A stretch of DNA of 64,000 nucleotides from Pedobacter caeni. GTDB lineage: Bacteria > Bacteroidota > Bacteroidia > Sphingobacteriales > Sphingobacteriaceae. Positions 43,063 through 50,916 of the stretch are shown here, one piece after another; the first letter of the stretch is position 1, and each line of letters starts with the position of its first letter. Where the stretch lies: positions 514,101-578,100 of the forward strand of contig NZ_FQUQ01000003.1 in assembly GCF_900129215.1 (NCBI RefSeq), read 5' to 3'. Both the position numbers and the translations under genes were made by a program. A model generated the notes under the pieces. It was not told the origin of the DNA. It worked only from the letters and a program-made list of their open reading frames with translations, and did not search any database.

Positions 43063-43899
43063 ATGTCGGTATTACTATTTACAATTATAGTTTTAGCAGG
43101 TGCTTTTTTAGCTGGATTGGTCGGTTCGCTGACTGGTTTAGGGGGCGGGGTGATCATTATTCCACTGCTTACGTTGGTTCTTGGAGTAGACATTCATTAT
43201 GCCATTGGCGCTTCTATTGTATCTGTGATTGCGACCTCTTCAGGTTCTGCCGCTGCTTATGTGAAAGAGGGAATTACCAATATCAGAATTGGAATGTTCC
43301 TGGAGGTAGCCACCACGATCAGTGCGGTTATAGGCGCAGTGGTGACCGTCTATCTGGATCCAAGCTATATTGCGGTCATCTTCGGTTTGATCCTCTTATT
43401 CTCCGCCGCAATGATGGTGGTGAAGAAGGTAGACCGCTCAGACAATGATACTTCCGGAAAACTGGCCGTGTTTTTTAAACTGAACGGGACTTATCCTACG
43501 GAAGAGGGAATGAAGAAATATGCCGTTCACCGGGTATTCGGTGGTTTCATCATGATGTTCTTTGCAGGCATCATTTCGGGTTTGCTGGGTATCGGTTCAG
43601 GAGCTTTAAAGGTGATTGCAATGGACAACATCATGCGGATCCCTTTTAAAGTGTCTACCACAACGAGTAATTTCATGATGGGGGTAACGGCTGCTGCAAG
43701 TGCGATCGTATACCTTCACCGCGGACAAATAGATCCAGGAATTGCCATGCCGGTTACTATTGGAGTGCTTTCCGGTGCTACTTTAGGATCGAAGATCCTG
43801 GTGAGAACGAAGACAGATAAGTTGAAAATAGTGTTTGCAGTAGTGGTGACTTTCCTCGCCTTGCAAATGATTTATAATGGTTTATCAGGCAAGTTATGA
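43063..43899 (+). CDS. TauE/SafE-family sulfite/anion exporter
   Basis: 278 residues with about eight membrane helices in two halves. The first half carries GSLTGLGGGVIIIPLLTLVLG and HYAIGASIVSVIATSSGSA, the second GIISGLLGIGSGALKVIAMDNIMRIPFKVSTTTSNFM, the internally repeated TauE motifs. Family members move sulfite, sulfoacetate or other organosulfur anions across the inner membrane. It overlaps the next gene by four bases (ATGA). Confidence 0.9.
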   Translation: MSVLLFTIIVLAGAFLAGLVGSLTGLGGGVIIIPLLTLVLGVDIHYAIGASIVSVIATSSGSAAAYVKEGITNIRIGMFLEVATTISAVIGAVVTVYLDPSYIAVIFGLILLFSAAMMVVKKVDRSDNDTSGKLAVFFKLNGTYPTEEGMKKYAVHRVFGGFIMMFFAGIISGLLGIGSGALKVIAMDNIMRIPFKVSTTTSNFMMGVTAAASAIVYLHRGQIDPGIAMPVTIGVLSGATLGSKILVRTKTDKLKIVFAVVVTFLALQMIYNGLSGKL

Positions 43900-44291
43900 G
43901 TTCGGAAAAGAAAAATTTCTTTGCAGACCGTGATATCCAGGTCATCCTGGGTACTTTGTTGCGGGTAGGGGTGGTTGCTTCCATGTCTGTGGTGATGATC
44001 GGAGGCTTGCTTTACCTGTTTTCTGACCATGCCTCACTGATCGATTACCGCAATTTTAACCCGAATAAATCAGGATTCTCTTCTATTCATGCCATTCTTG
44101 TCGGATTGAAAGAGCTGAATGCCAAAGCAATCATTCAGTTCGGTACTTTGCTGCTGATTTTTACCCCGGTTGCAAGGGTGGTTTTTTCGATATTTAGTTT
44201 CCTGATTGAGCGTGATTATTTATACGTTTTGATCGGTTTGTTCGTTTTATCAATAATCATGTACAGCCTGAGCGACAAGTTAGTTGGTTAA
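43896..44291 (+). CDS. DUF1634-family membrane protein
   Basis: 131 residues with three membrane helices (LGTLLRVGVVASMSVVMIGGLLYLF; AIIQFGTLLLIFTPVARVVFSIFSFL; YVLIGLFVLSIIMYSL), the DUF1634 pattern. The family nearly always follows a TauE-like exporter, as here with overlapping genes, so it is probably an accessory subunit. Its function is unproven. Confidence 0.88.
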   Translation: MSSEKKNFFADRDIQVILGTLLRVGVVASMSVVMIGGLLYLFSDHASLIDYRNFNPNKSGFSSIHAILVGLKELNAKAIIQFGTLLLIFTPVARVVFSIFSFLIERDYLYVLIGLFVLSIIMYSLSDKLVG

Positions 44292-44365
44292 AAAGTTACT
44301 TATCTCAGCGGATTCCCCTCCGCGAAAAAAAATAGCGCTTATTTGAAAAAATAATTAGCTAACTA

Positions 44366-44396
44366 TTTGAAAATTAAGATTTCTTTCGTATTTTTG
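44366..44396 (+). promoter_or_regulatory. Promoter of the rplC operon
   Basis: -33 TTTG at 44366-44369 and -7 TATTTTTG at 44389-44396 with a 19-base spacer, matching the Bacteroidota consensus. Replaces read-through from rpsJ, which is blocked by the terminator and inserted genes. Confidence 0.75.
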
Positions 44397-44420
44397 CCCT
44401 CCCTTAACGGGAATTGTATC

Positions 44421-44454
44421 CACCTTGAACGAAGCCCTACTGCTTCGATGGGTG
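44421..44454 (+). promoter_or_regulatory. Hairpin in the rplC leader, candidate ribosomal-protein operator
   Basis: CGAAGC (44430-44435) pairs with GCTTCG (44442-44447) around CCTACT; outer CACC (44421-44424) pairs with GGTG (44451-44454) across an internal loop. It lies in the ~70-base leader between the promoter and rplC, where E. coli places the L4-controlled S10 leader. Regulation is inferred. Confidence 0.5.
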
Positions 44455-44472
44455 TTAATTTAAAAAAAGAAA

Positions 44473-45090
44473 ATGTCAGGTATTATTGGAAAAAAAGTAG
44501 GAATGACCAGCATTTTCGACGCCGATGGAAGAAACATTCCATGTACGGTGATCGAAGCTGGGCCTTGTGTAGTAACACAGGTAAAGACCGAAGAGAAAGA
44601 CGGTTACGTTTCAGTTCAGTTAGGTTTCGACGAAGCCAAAGAAAAGAACACTACCCAGCCTCTTAAAGGCCACTTTGCGAAAGCAAACACAACCCCAAAA
44701 CGTAAATTGGTTGAATTTGAACCGTTTGAAGAATCGTTGAACTTAGGTGATACGGTAACGGTAAGCATTTTCAACGAAGGTGATTTTGTGGATGTTGTAG
44801 GTACTTCTAAAGGTAAAGGTTTCCAGGGTGTTGTAAAACGTCATGGTTTCGCCGGTGTTGGTGGACAAACTCACGGACAGCATAACAGAATGCGTGCGCC
44901 AGGTTCATTAGGTGCTGCATCTTATCCTGCACGTGTATTTAAAGGTATGCGTATGGCGGGTAGAATGGGTGGTGACAGAGTAAAAATTCAGAACTTACAG
45001 GTTTTGAAAGTTTATGCTGATCAAAACCTTGTTGTAGTTAGTGGTTCCATTCCAGGAGCTAAGGGTTCTTACGTAATCTTAGATAAGTAA
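44473..45090 (+). CDS. rplC: 50S ribosomal protein L3 (uL3)
   Basis: 205 residues. MSGIIGKKVGMTSIFDADGRNIPCTVIEAGPC, GKGFQGVVKRHGFAGVGGQTHGQHNRMRAPGSLG and MGGDRVKIQNLQV are canonical uL3, with the central loop that reaches the peptidyl-transferase centre. First gene of the main ribosomal operon after the interruption. Confidence 0.98.
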   Translation: MSGIIGKKVGMTSIFDADGRNIPCTVIEAGPCVVTQVKTEEKDGYVSVQLGFDEAKEKNTTQPLKGHFAKANTTPKRKLVEFEPFEESLNLGDTVTVSIFNEGDFVDVVGTSKGKGFQGVVKRHGFAGVGGQTHGQHNRMRAPGSLGAASYPARVFKGMRMAGRMGGDRVKIQNLQVLKVYADQNLVVVSGSIPGAKGSYVILDK

Positions 45091-45094
45091 GCAG

Positions 45095-45724
45095 ATGGAA
45101 GTTAAAGTATTAAACATTTCAGGAAAAGAGACAGGTGCCAAGGTGCAACTTCCTGAGTCAGTATTTGGCATTACGCCTGTTGACCACGCAATCTATTTAG
45201 ATGTTAAACAGTATTTGGCTAATCAACGTCAAGGTACTCACAAGTCTAAACAACGTAACGAAATTGCTGGTTCAACCCGTAAACTATACAAACAAAAAGG
45301 TACTGGTGGTGCTCGTGCCGGAAGTATTAAATCTCCATTGTTCAATGGTGGTGGTCGCGTGTTTGGTCCTCAGCCACGTGATTATAGTTTCAAATTGAAT
45401 AAAAAATTAAAGCAACTGGCTCGTAGATCAGCATTGACTTACAAAGCTCAGGATAACAACGTTGTTGTTTTAGAAGACTTTGCTTTTGATTCAATCAAAA
45501 CTAAAAACTACATCAATTTAGTTAGCGCTTTAAACTTAGCTGGCGAAAAGACATTGTTGGTTTTACCTTCACAAAATAACAATATCTATTTATCAAGCAG
45601 AAACATCCAGAAAGCGAAAGTGATTACTGCAGATCAGTTGAATACATATGATGTATTAAACTGTGGCAAGCTTTTGTTAACGGCTGATTCTCTTAAAACA
45701 TTGGAGGAGGCATTTGCCAAGTAA
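45095..45724 (+). CDS. rplD: 50S ribosomal protein L4 (uL4)
   Basis: 209 residues. The exit-tunnel loop TRKLYKQKGTGGARAGSIKSPLFNGGGRVFGPQPRDY is typical; KLKQLARRSALTYKA follows. uL4 lines the exit tunnel and, in E. coli, represses the S10 operon. It starts four bases after rplC and its end overlaps the region just before rplW. Confidence 0.98.
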   Translation: MEVKVLNISGKETGAKVQLPESVFGITPVDHAIYLDVKQYLANQRQGTHKSKQRNEIAGSTRKLYKQKGTGGARAGSIKSPLFNGGGRVFGPQPRDYSFKLNKKLKQLARRSALTYKAQDNNVVVLEDFAFDSIKTKNYINLVSALNLAGEKTLLVLPSQNNNIYLSSRNIQKAKVITADQLNTYDVLNCGKLLLTADSLKTLEEAFAK

Positions 45725-45725
45725 T

Positions 45726-46016
45726 ATGGAATTTTTAAGGAAACCAATATTAACAGAAAAAGCTTCTGCATTAACAGAAAAGTCTAACCGCTTTACTTTT
45801 AGAGTAGAACACAAAGCAAATAAATTGCAGATTAAGCAAGCCATAGAGAAAATGTACAACGTGAACATCTTAGCAATCAATACCATGATTGTTAATGGTA
45901 AAATGAAGTCCAGAAACACTAAAGGTGGTTTAGTTACGGGTCGTAGCCCAAAATACAAGAAAGCGATTGTTACACTGGCAGCAGGCGAGACAATTGATTA
46001 TTACGCGAATATTTAA
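45726..46016 (+). CDS. rplW: 50S ribosomal protein L23 (uL23)
   Basis: 96 residues from the ATG at 45726, one base after the rplD stop; an upstream in-frame ATG at 45714 lies inside rplD and is not needed. EFLRKPILTEKAS, FRVEHKANKLQIKQAIEKMYNVNI and GRSPKYKKAIVTL are uL23. It forms the docking site for trigger factor and SRP at the tunnel exit. Confidence 0.96.
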   Translation: MEFLRKPILTEKASALTEKSNRFTFRVEHKANKLQIKQAIEKMYNVNILAINTMIVNGKMKSRNTKGGLVTGRSPKYKKAIVTLAAGETIDYYANI

Positions 46017-46039
46017 TAAGAATTGAATAATTTATAACT

Positions 46040-46864
46040 ATGGGCTTAAGAAAATTTAAACCAGTCACTCCGGGAACCCGCTTTAGAGTAGGTGCCAGCT
46101 TTACGGAGATTACAGCAACCAAGCCCGAAAAATCATTGGTTGTATCTTCTAAAAAATCGGGAGGACGTAACAATACAGGAAAGATGACTATGCGCTACAT
46201 GGGTGGTGGTCACAAAAAATCTTACCGTTTAATTGACTTTAAACGTGATAAGTTTGATATTCCTGCAACAGTAGCTACTGTTGAGTACGATCCAAACCGT
46301 ACTGCTCGTATTGCATTATTGCATTACGTAGATGGTGAGAAGCGTTACATTATTGCACCGGAAGGATTGCAAGTAGGACAAACAGTAGTTTCGGGTGATA
46401 CAGCTACTCCAGAAGTAGGAAATACATTGAAATTAGCTAACATTCCATTGGGTTCAATCGTACATAACATTGAAATCCAACCAGGACGTGGAGCACAAAT
46501 GGCACGTAGTGCTGGTGCTTATGCTCAATTGGCAGCACGTGACGGAAAGTATGCAACTGTTAAAATGCCATCAGGTGAAGTAAGATCTATCTTAGTTACT
46601 TGTTTAGCAACTATCGGTGCAGTTTCTAACTCGGATCATGCAAATGAAGTATTAGGTAAAGCAGGTCGTAAACGTTGGTTAGGACGTCGTCCTAGAACAC
46701 GTCCGGTAGCGATGAACCCAGTCGATCACCCAATGGGTGGTGGTGAGGGTCGCTCATCTGGAGGTCAGCCTCGCTCAAGAAACGGTATGTATGCTAAAGG
46801 CTTCAAAACCCGTTCACTTAAAAAATACTCAAATCGTTTCATCATAGAGAAAAGGAAGAAATAA
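46040..46864 (+). CDS. rplB: 50S ribosomal protein L2 (uL2)
   Basis: 274 residues, full length. NNTGKMTMRYMGGGHKKSYRLIDFKR, GRGAQMARSAGAYAQLAARDGKYATVKMPSGE and MNPVDHPMGGGEGRSSGG (with the conserved His near the peptidyl-transferase centre) are diagnostic. The stop overlaps the rpsS start region by one base. Confidence 0.98.
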   Translation: MGLRKFKPVTPGTRFRVGASFTEITATKPEKSLVVSSKKSGGRNNTGKMTMRYMGGGHKKSYRLIDFKRDKFDIPATVATVEYDPNRTARIALLHYVDGEKRYIIAPEGLQVGQTVVSGDTATPEVGNTLKLANIPLGSIVHNIEIQPGRGAQMARSAGAYAQLAARDGKYATVKMPSGEVRSILVTCLATIGAVSNSDHANEVLGKAGRKRWLGRRPRTRPVAMNPVDHPMGGGEGRSSGGQPRSRNGMYAKGFKTRSLKKYSNRFIIEKRKK

Positions 46865-47130
46865 TGGCTCGTTCGATAAAAAAAGGACCTTATATTGACC
46901 ATAACGTAGAGAAGAAAGTAGTATCTATGAATGATTCAGGCAAAAGGTCTGTAATTAAAACTTGGTCTCGCAGATCAATGATTTCACCAGATTTTGTGGG
47001 TCATACATTTGCAGTGCATAACGGTAATAAATTTATACCGGTATACGTAACAGAAAACATGGTTGGTCACAAGCTGGGAGAGTTTGCTCCAACCAGAACA
47101 TTTAGGGGTCACTCTGAAAAGAAAAAATAA
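46864..47130 (+). CDS. rpsS: 30S ribosomal protein S19 (uS19)
   Basis: 88 residues. MARSIKKGPYIDHNVEKKV, TWSRRSMISPDFVGHTFAVHNG and FAPTRTFRGHSEKKK are standard uS19, located in the 30S head near the A-site tRNA. Its start codon overlaps the last base of rplB. Confidence 0.98.
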   Translation: MARSIKKGPYIDHNVEKKVVSMNDSGKRSVIKTWSRRSMISPDFVGHTFAVHNGNKFIPVYVTENMVGHKLGEFAPTRTFRGHSEKKK

Positions 47131-47137
47131 TTAAGAG

Positions 47138-47500
47138 ATGGAAGCAGTAGCGAAATTAAACAATTGTCCAACCTCACCACGTAAAATGCGTTTGGTTGTA
47201 GATCTTATCAGAGGTGAGCGTGTTGAGAAAGCTTTACATATTTTAAAGTTTACCAATAAAGATGCAGCAATAAGAGTTGAGAAACTATTATTGTCAGCGA
47301 TCAAAAACTGGGAAACTAAAAATGAAGGTTCTCGCCCTGAAGAAAACCAGTTATACGTGAAAACGATAATGGTAGGCGGTGGTCGTCAATTAAAAAGACT
47401 TAGACCAGCACCTCAAGGACGTGGTTACAGAATCCGTAAGCGTTCAAACCATGTAACTTTGGTAGTAGATAGTAAAAACGTTGAAACTCAAACTAATTAA
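47138..47500 (+). CDS. rplV: 50S ribosomal protein L22 (uL22)
   Basis: 120 residues. CPTSPRKMRLVVDLIRGERVEKALHIL and the tunnel hairpin VGGGRQLKRLRPAPQGRGYRIRKRSNHVTLVV identify uL22, whose loop narrows the exit tunnel with uL4. Seven bases after rpsS, five before rpsC. Confidence 0.98.
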   Translation: MEAVAKLNNCPTSPRKMRLVVDLIRGERVEKALHILKFTNKDAAIRVEKLLLSAIKNWETKNEGSRPEENQLYVKTIMVGGGRQLKRLRPAPQGRGYRIRKRSNHVTLVVDSKNVETQTN

Positions 47501-47505
47501 CAGAA

Positions 47506-48354
47506 ATGGGACAAAAAGCACATCCAATAGGAAACAGGTTAGGGATCATCAAAGGTTGGGATTCTAACTGGTTCGGTGGCAACAACTATGCTGATAAATT
47601 AGTTGAGGACGAAAAAATAAGAAAATACCTTTCTGCACGTATCGCAAAAGGCGGTGTAGCTAAAGTGGTAATCGAGCGTACGTTAAAACGTATCACGGTA
47701 ACTATCCACACAGCTCGTCCGGGTATTGTGATCGGTAAAGCAGGAGCTGAGGTGGATAAGATCAAAGAAGAGTTGAAGAAATTGACTAAAAAGGAAATTC
47801 AAATCAACATTTTTGAGATCAAACGTCCTGAGCTTGATGCACAATTAGTTGCAGAAGGTGTTGCAAAACAATTAGAAGCAAGGATCTCATTCCGTAGAGC
47901 AATGAAATCTACTATCGCATCAACAATGCGTATGGGTGCTGAAGGTATCAAAATTATGACCTCTGGTCGTTTAGGTGGTGCTGAGATGGCTCGTAGCGAA
48001 CAGTATAAAGAAGGAAGAATTCCTTTGCATACTTTCCGTGCTGACATTGACTATGCTTTAGCAGAAGCTTTAACTACTTATGGTAAAATAGGTGTTAAAG
48101 TATGGATCTGTAAAGGTGAAGTTTACGGTAAACGTGACCTTTCTCCTAACATCGGTGCAGTGAGCAATGCTCCAGGTAAAGGTGGCAGACCAGAAGGTGC
48201 TTTCGGTGGTGGAAGAGACAGAGATAACCGTGGCGGTGGCGACAGAAGAAACGACAATAAAGGTCGTGGCGGAAGAGGTCCAGGTCAAGGCGGTCCTGGT
48301 GCAGGAAGAGATAATAGAGGCGGAAATACTCCTAACAGAGGTCCTCGTAAATAA
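47506..48354 (+). CDS. rpsC: 30S ribosomal protein S3 (uS3) with Gly/Arg-rich C-terminal tail
   Basis: 282 residues, about 50 longer than the E. coli protein. The core is normal: MGQKAHPIGNRLGIIKGWDSNWFGG, KH domain with TIHTARPGIVIGKAGAEVDKI, and SRSEQYKEG-like SGRLGGAEMARSEQYKEGRIPLHT. From ~residue 232 the tail is a run of Gly, Arg, Asp and Asn (GGGRDRDNRGGG, GRGGRGPGQGG), like eukaryotic RGG RNA-binding tails. uS3 binds mRNA at the entry tunnel, so the tail may contact mRNA (inference). Confidence 0.97.
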   Translation: MGQKAHPIGNRLGIIKGWDSNWFGGNNYADKLVEDEKIRKYLSARIAKGGVAKVVIERTLKRITVTIHTARPGIVIGKAGAEVDKIKEELKKLTKKEIQINIFEIKRPELDAQLVAEGVAKQLEARISFRRAMKSTIASTMRMGAEGIKIMTSGRLGGAEMARSEQYKEGRIPLHTFRADIDYALAEALTTYGKIGVKVWICKGEVYGKRDLSPNIGAVSNAPGKGGRPEGAFGGGRDRDNRGGGDRRNDNKGRGGRGPGQGGPGAGRDNRGGNTPNRGPRK

Positions 48355-48392
48355 TTAGTTAACAGATCGTTTAACGATAATATTAGAATAAG

Positions 48393-48815
48393 ATGTTACA
48401 GCCAAAAAGAACGAAGTTCAGAAAGATGCAAAAAGGCAGAATGAAAGGTTTAGCAACTCGTGGTGCTGAATTATCATTCGGATCCTTCGGGATCAAGTCT
48501 TTAGAGTCGACTTGGATCACAAGTCGTCAGATAGAGGCAGCCCGTATTGCGGTAACTCGTTTCATGAAACGTGAAGGCCAGGTGTGGATTAGAATATTCC
48601 CGGACAAACCGGTAACTAAGAAACCAGCTGAGGTACGTATGGGTAAAGGTAAGGGTGCTCCAGAATACTGGGTTGCTGTTGTTAGACCCGGACGTATTAT
48701 TTTTGAAGCCGAAGGTGTTCCTTTAGAAGTTGCTAAAGAAGCAATGAGATTAGCGGCCCAAAAATTGCCGATCCAAACAAAATTTGTAGTACGTAGAGAT
48801 TACGTAGAAGCATAA
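48393..48815 (+). CDS. rplP: 50S ribosomal protein L16 (uL16)
   Basis: 140 residues. MLQPKRTKFRKMQKGRMKGLATRGAELSFG, RQIEAARIAVTRFMKREGQVWIRIFPDKP and GKGKGAPEYWVAVVRPGRIIFE are canonical uL16, which sits near the A-site tRNA elbow. A gap of 75 bases with an inverted repeat separates it from rpmC. Confidence 0.98.
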   Translation: MLQPKRTKFRKMQKGRMKGLATRGAELSFGSFGIKSLESTWITSRQIEAARIAVTRFMKREGQVWIRIFPDKPVTKKPAEVRMGKGKGAPEYWVAVVRPGRIIFEAEGVPLEVAKEAMRLAAQKLPIQTKFVVRRDYVEA

Positions 48816-48823
48816 AAAAAGCT

Positions 48824-48873
48824 CTTGGGTTGAATGTTGTAAGTAACTTGTTATTATAACCGCTAGACCCAAG
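48824..48873 (+). promoter_or_regulatory. Inverted repeat in the rplP-rpmC gap
   Basis: CTTGGGT (48824-48830) pairs with ACCCAAG (48867-48873), with a T-G pair extending it, over a 36-base loop. CCCAAGGCATA at its right end resembles CCCAAGGCAGA in the rpsN-rpsH gap. It is the only large gap in this part of the cluster. Confidence 0.5.
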
Positions 48874-48890
48874 GCATAAAAATTAATAAA

Positions 48891-49100
48891 ATGAAGAACT
48901 CAGAAATCACAGGGCTTTCACAAGAAGAACTAGTAGCCAGGATTGCAGAAGAAACTGAAAACTTAGTAAAGTTAAGATTTGCACATACAATTTCGGCTAT
49001 AGAGAATCCTACCCGTATCAAAAAGGTAAGAAGGGATATTGCCCGATTAAACACTGAAGTGACTAAGCGTAAAGCTCAGTCTGCTACTGAAACTAAATAA
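48891..49100 (+). CDS. rpmC: 50S ribosomal protein L29 (uL29)
   Basis: 69 residues, two-helix protein: MKNSEITGLSQEELVARIAEETENLVKLRFAHTISAIENPTRIKKVRRDIARLNTE. The LRFxxxxxxxENPxRIKxxRRxIAR pattern is diagnostic. It lies near the tunnel exit and helps bind trigger factor and SRP. Confidence 0.97.
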   Translation: MKNSEITGLSQEELVARIAEETENLVKLRFAHTISAIENPTRIKKVRRDIARLNTEVTKRKAQSATETK

Positions 49101-49113
49101 CTTTAGAGTCGAA

Positions 49114-49368
49114 ATGGAAAGACAATTAAGAAAAACAAGAACCGGGTTGGTAGTAAGCAACAAAATGGATAAGTCTGTTGTTGTAGCGGTAGAACGTAAA
49201 GTGAAACACCCGATCTATGGTAAGTTTGTTAAGAAAACTACCAAATTTATGGCTCATGACGAGAAAAACGATTGCGGTATTGGTGATACAGTACTGATCA
49301 TGGAGACTCGTCCGCTGAGTAAAAACAAGAACTGGAGATTAGTTGAAATTTTAGAAAGGGCTAAATAA
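49114..49368 (+). CDS. rpsQ: 30S ribosomal protein S17 (uS17)
   Basis: 84 residues. RKTRTGLVVSNKMDKSVVVAVERKVKHPIYGKFVKKTTKFMAHDE and GDTVLIMETRPLSKNKNWRLVEI are canonical uS17, an early 16S rRNA binder. Thirteen bases after rpmC, one before rplN. Confidence 0.98.
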   Translation: MERQLRKTRTGLVVSNKMDKSVVVAVERKVKHPIYGKFVKKTTKFMAHDEKNDCGIGDTVLIMETRPLSKNKNWRLVEILERAK

Positions 49369-49369
49369 C

Positions 49370-49738
49370 ATGGTACAACAGGAATCAAGATTAAACGTAG
49401 CCGACAATAGCGGCGCAAAAGAAGTATTGGTTATCCGTGTACTTGGTGGTACTGGAAAAAGATATGCTTCTATTGGTGACAAAATCGTTGTTACCGTTAA
49501 AAGTGCATTGCCTTCCGGAAACATCAAAAAAGGAACCGTTTCTAAAGCAGTGGTTGTAAGAACAAGAAAAGAAATCAGACGTAAAGATGGTTCTTACATT
49601 CGTTTCGACGACAATGCAGCAGTATTATTAAATGCACAAGATGAGCCGCGTGGTACACGTATTTTCGGCCCGGTAGCAAGAGAACTGCGTGAAAAACAAT
49701 TCATGAAAATTGTATCATTAGCACCGGAGGTATTATAA
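49370..49738 (+). CDS. rplN: 50S ribosomal protein L14 (uL14)
   Basis: 122 residues. MVQQESRLNVADNSGAKEVLVIRVLGGTGKRYASIGD, VKGTVSKAVVVRT-like KGTVSKAVVVRTRKEIRRKDGS and RGTRIFGPVARELREKQFMKIVSLAPEVL identify uL14, at the subunit interface and the RsfS-binding site. Confidence 0.98.
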   Translation: MVQQESRLNVADNSGAKEVLVIRVLGGTGKRYASIGDKIVVTVKSALPSGNIKKGTVSKAVVVRTRKEIRRKDGSYIRFDDNAAVLLNAQDEPRGTRIFGPVARELREKQFMKIVSLAPEVL

Positions 49739-49739
49739 A

Positions 49740-50078
49740 ATGAAAAATAAAGTAACTACACCAAAGATAAAAATCCGTAAAGGAGATTTAGTTAAGGTAA
49801 TCGCTGGCGATTCAAAAGGCCAACAAGGTACAGTGCTTTCTGTATTAATTTCAAAAAGCAGAATCCTTGTAGAAGGTGTTAACCTTGTATCAAAACATAC
49901 AAAACCTAATGCTGCTACTCCAAACGGAGGTATCATTAAAAAAGAAGCTGCTCTTCATATTTCTAACGTAGCATTAGTTGATCCTAAAACAGGTGCAACT
50001 ACTCGCGTTGGCAGAAAGCTTAATGCTGATGGGAAATTAGTTAGGGTTAGTAAAAAATCAGGAGAGGAGATCAAATAA
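49740..50078 (+). CDS. rplX: 50S ribosomal protein L24 (uL24)
   Basis: 112 residues. KIRKGDLVKVIAGDSKGQQGTVLSVLISKSRILVEGVNLVSKHTKP contains the KOW motif; IKKEAALHISNVALVDPKTG follows. It initiates 50S assembly near the tunnel exit. A GGAGG lies nine bases before the ATG inside the end of rplN. Confidence 0.97.
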   Translation: MKNKVTTPKIKIRKGDLVKVIAGDSKGQQGTVLSVLISKSRILVEGVNLVSKHTKPNAATPNGGIIKKEAALHISNVALVDPKTGATTRVGRKLNADGKLVRVSKKSGEEIK

Positions 50079-50647
50079 TGACTTACGTACCAAGATTAAA
50101 AAGTAAATATAAAGAGGAAATTGTAACGGCACTTAAAGATAAGTTCAATTACAAAAGCGTAATGCAGGTTCCTAAGTTAGAGAAAATCTCTATCAACCAG
50201 GGTGTTGGTCGTTTCTCTGTAACTGACAAAAAGATTATGGACAGCTCTATTTTAGAGATGACTACCATCGCAGGTCAGCAAGCAGTTGGAGCAAAATCTA
50301 AAAAAGATATCTCAAACTTTAAATTACGTAAAGGTATGCCGGTTGGTGTACGTGTAACTTTGCGTGACAACAACATGTATGAGTTCTTAGATCGTTTAAT
50401 TTCCGTAGCTTTACCTCGTATCCGTGATTTCAAAGGTATCAATGATAAAGGATTTGATGGAAAAGGTAACTACACATTAGGAGTTACTGAGCAAATCATC
50501 TTCCCTGAGATCAACATCGACAAAATCAGCAAGATTTTAGGTATGGACATTACCTTTGTAACCAGCGCTACTACTGATGTTGAAGCATTGGAATTACTAA
50601 AACAATTTGGATTACCATTTAAAAACCAAAATAACACAAATTCATAA
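50078..50647 (+). CDS. rplE: 50S ribosomal protein L5 (uL5)
   Basis: 189 residues. PRLKSKYKEEIVTALKDKFNYKSVMQVPKLEKISINQGVG, GQQAVGAKSKKDISNFKLRKGMPVGVRVTLR and KGNYTLGVTEQIIFPEI are canonical uL5, which binds 5S rRNA and the P-site tRNA. Start overlaps the rplX stop by one base and the stop overlaps rpsN by one base. Confidence 0.98.
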   Translation: MTYVPRLKSKYKEEIVTALKDKFNYKSVMQVPKLEKISINQGVGRFSVTDKKIMDSSILEMTTIAGQQAVGAKSKKDISNFKLRKGMPVGVRVTLRDNNMYEFLDRLISVALPRIRDFKGINDKGFDGKGNYTLGVTEQIIFPEINIDKISKILGMDITFVTSATTDVEALELLKQFGLPFKNQNNTNS

Positions 50648-50916
50648 TGGCAAAAGAAGGTGTAAAAGCTCGCGAAATTAAGCGCCAGAAACTGGTAGCT
50701 AAATATGCTGATAAACGTGCAGAACTTAAAGCTGCCGGTGATTATGAAGGATTAGATAAGTTACCAAAAAACTCATCTGCAGTACGTTTACACAACCGTT
50801 GTAAATTAACTGGACGTCCTCGTGGTTACATGCGTACTTTCGGTATATCAAGGGTATTGTTCCGTGATATGGCTTTAGCAGGTAAAATCCCTGGAGTAAG
50901 AAAAGCAAGCTGGTAA
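50647..50916 (+). CDS. rpsN: 30S ribosomal protein S14 (uS14), zinc-free form
   Basis: 89 residues, the longer form. MAKEGVKAREIKRQKLVAKYADKRAELKAAG and RLHNRCKLTGRPRGYMRTFGISRVLFRDMA lack the paired CxxC zinc ligands (only one Cys), so it does not need zinc. It sits in the 30S head. A 113-base gap with a small hairpin follows before rpsH. Confidence 0.97.
   Translation: MAKEGVKAREIKRQKLVAKYADKRAELKAAGDYEGLDKLPKNSSAVRLHNRCKLTGRPRGYMRTFGISRVLFRDMALAGKIPGVRKASW

Noticed and set aside
48167..48358. Val/Glu-rich frame inside the end of rpsC
   Set aside because: An alternative reading of the Gly/Arg-tail codons; the uS3 frame continues with no break.
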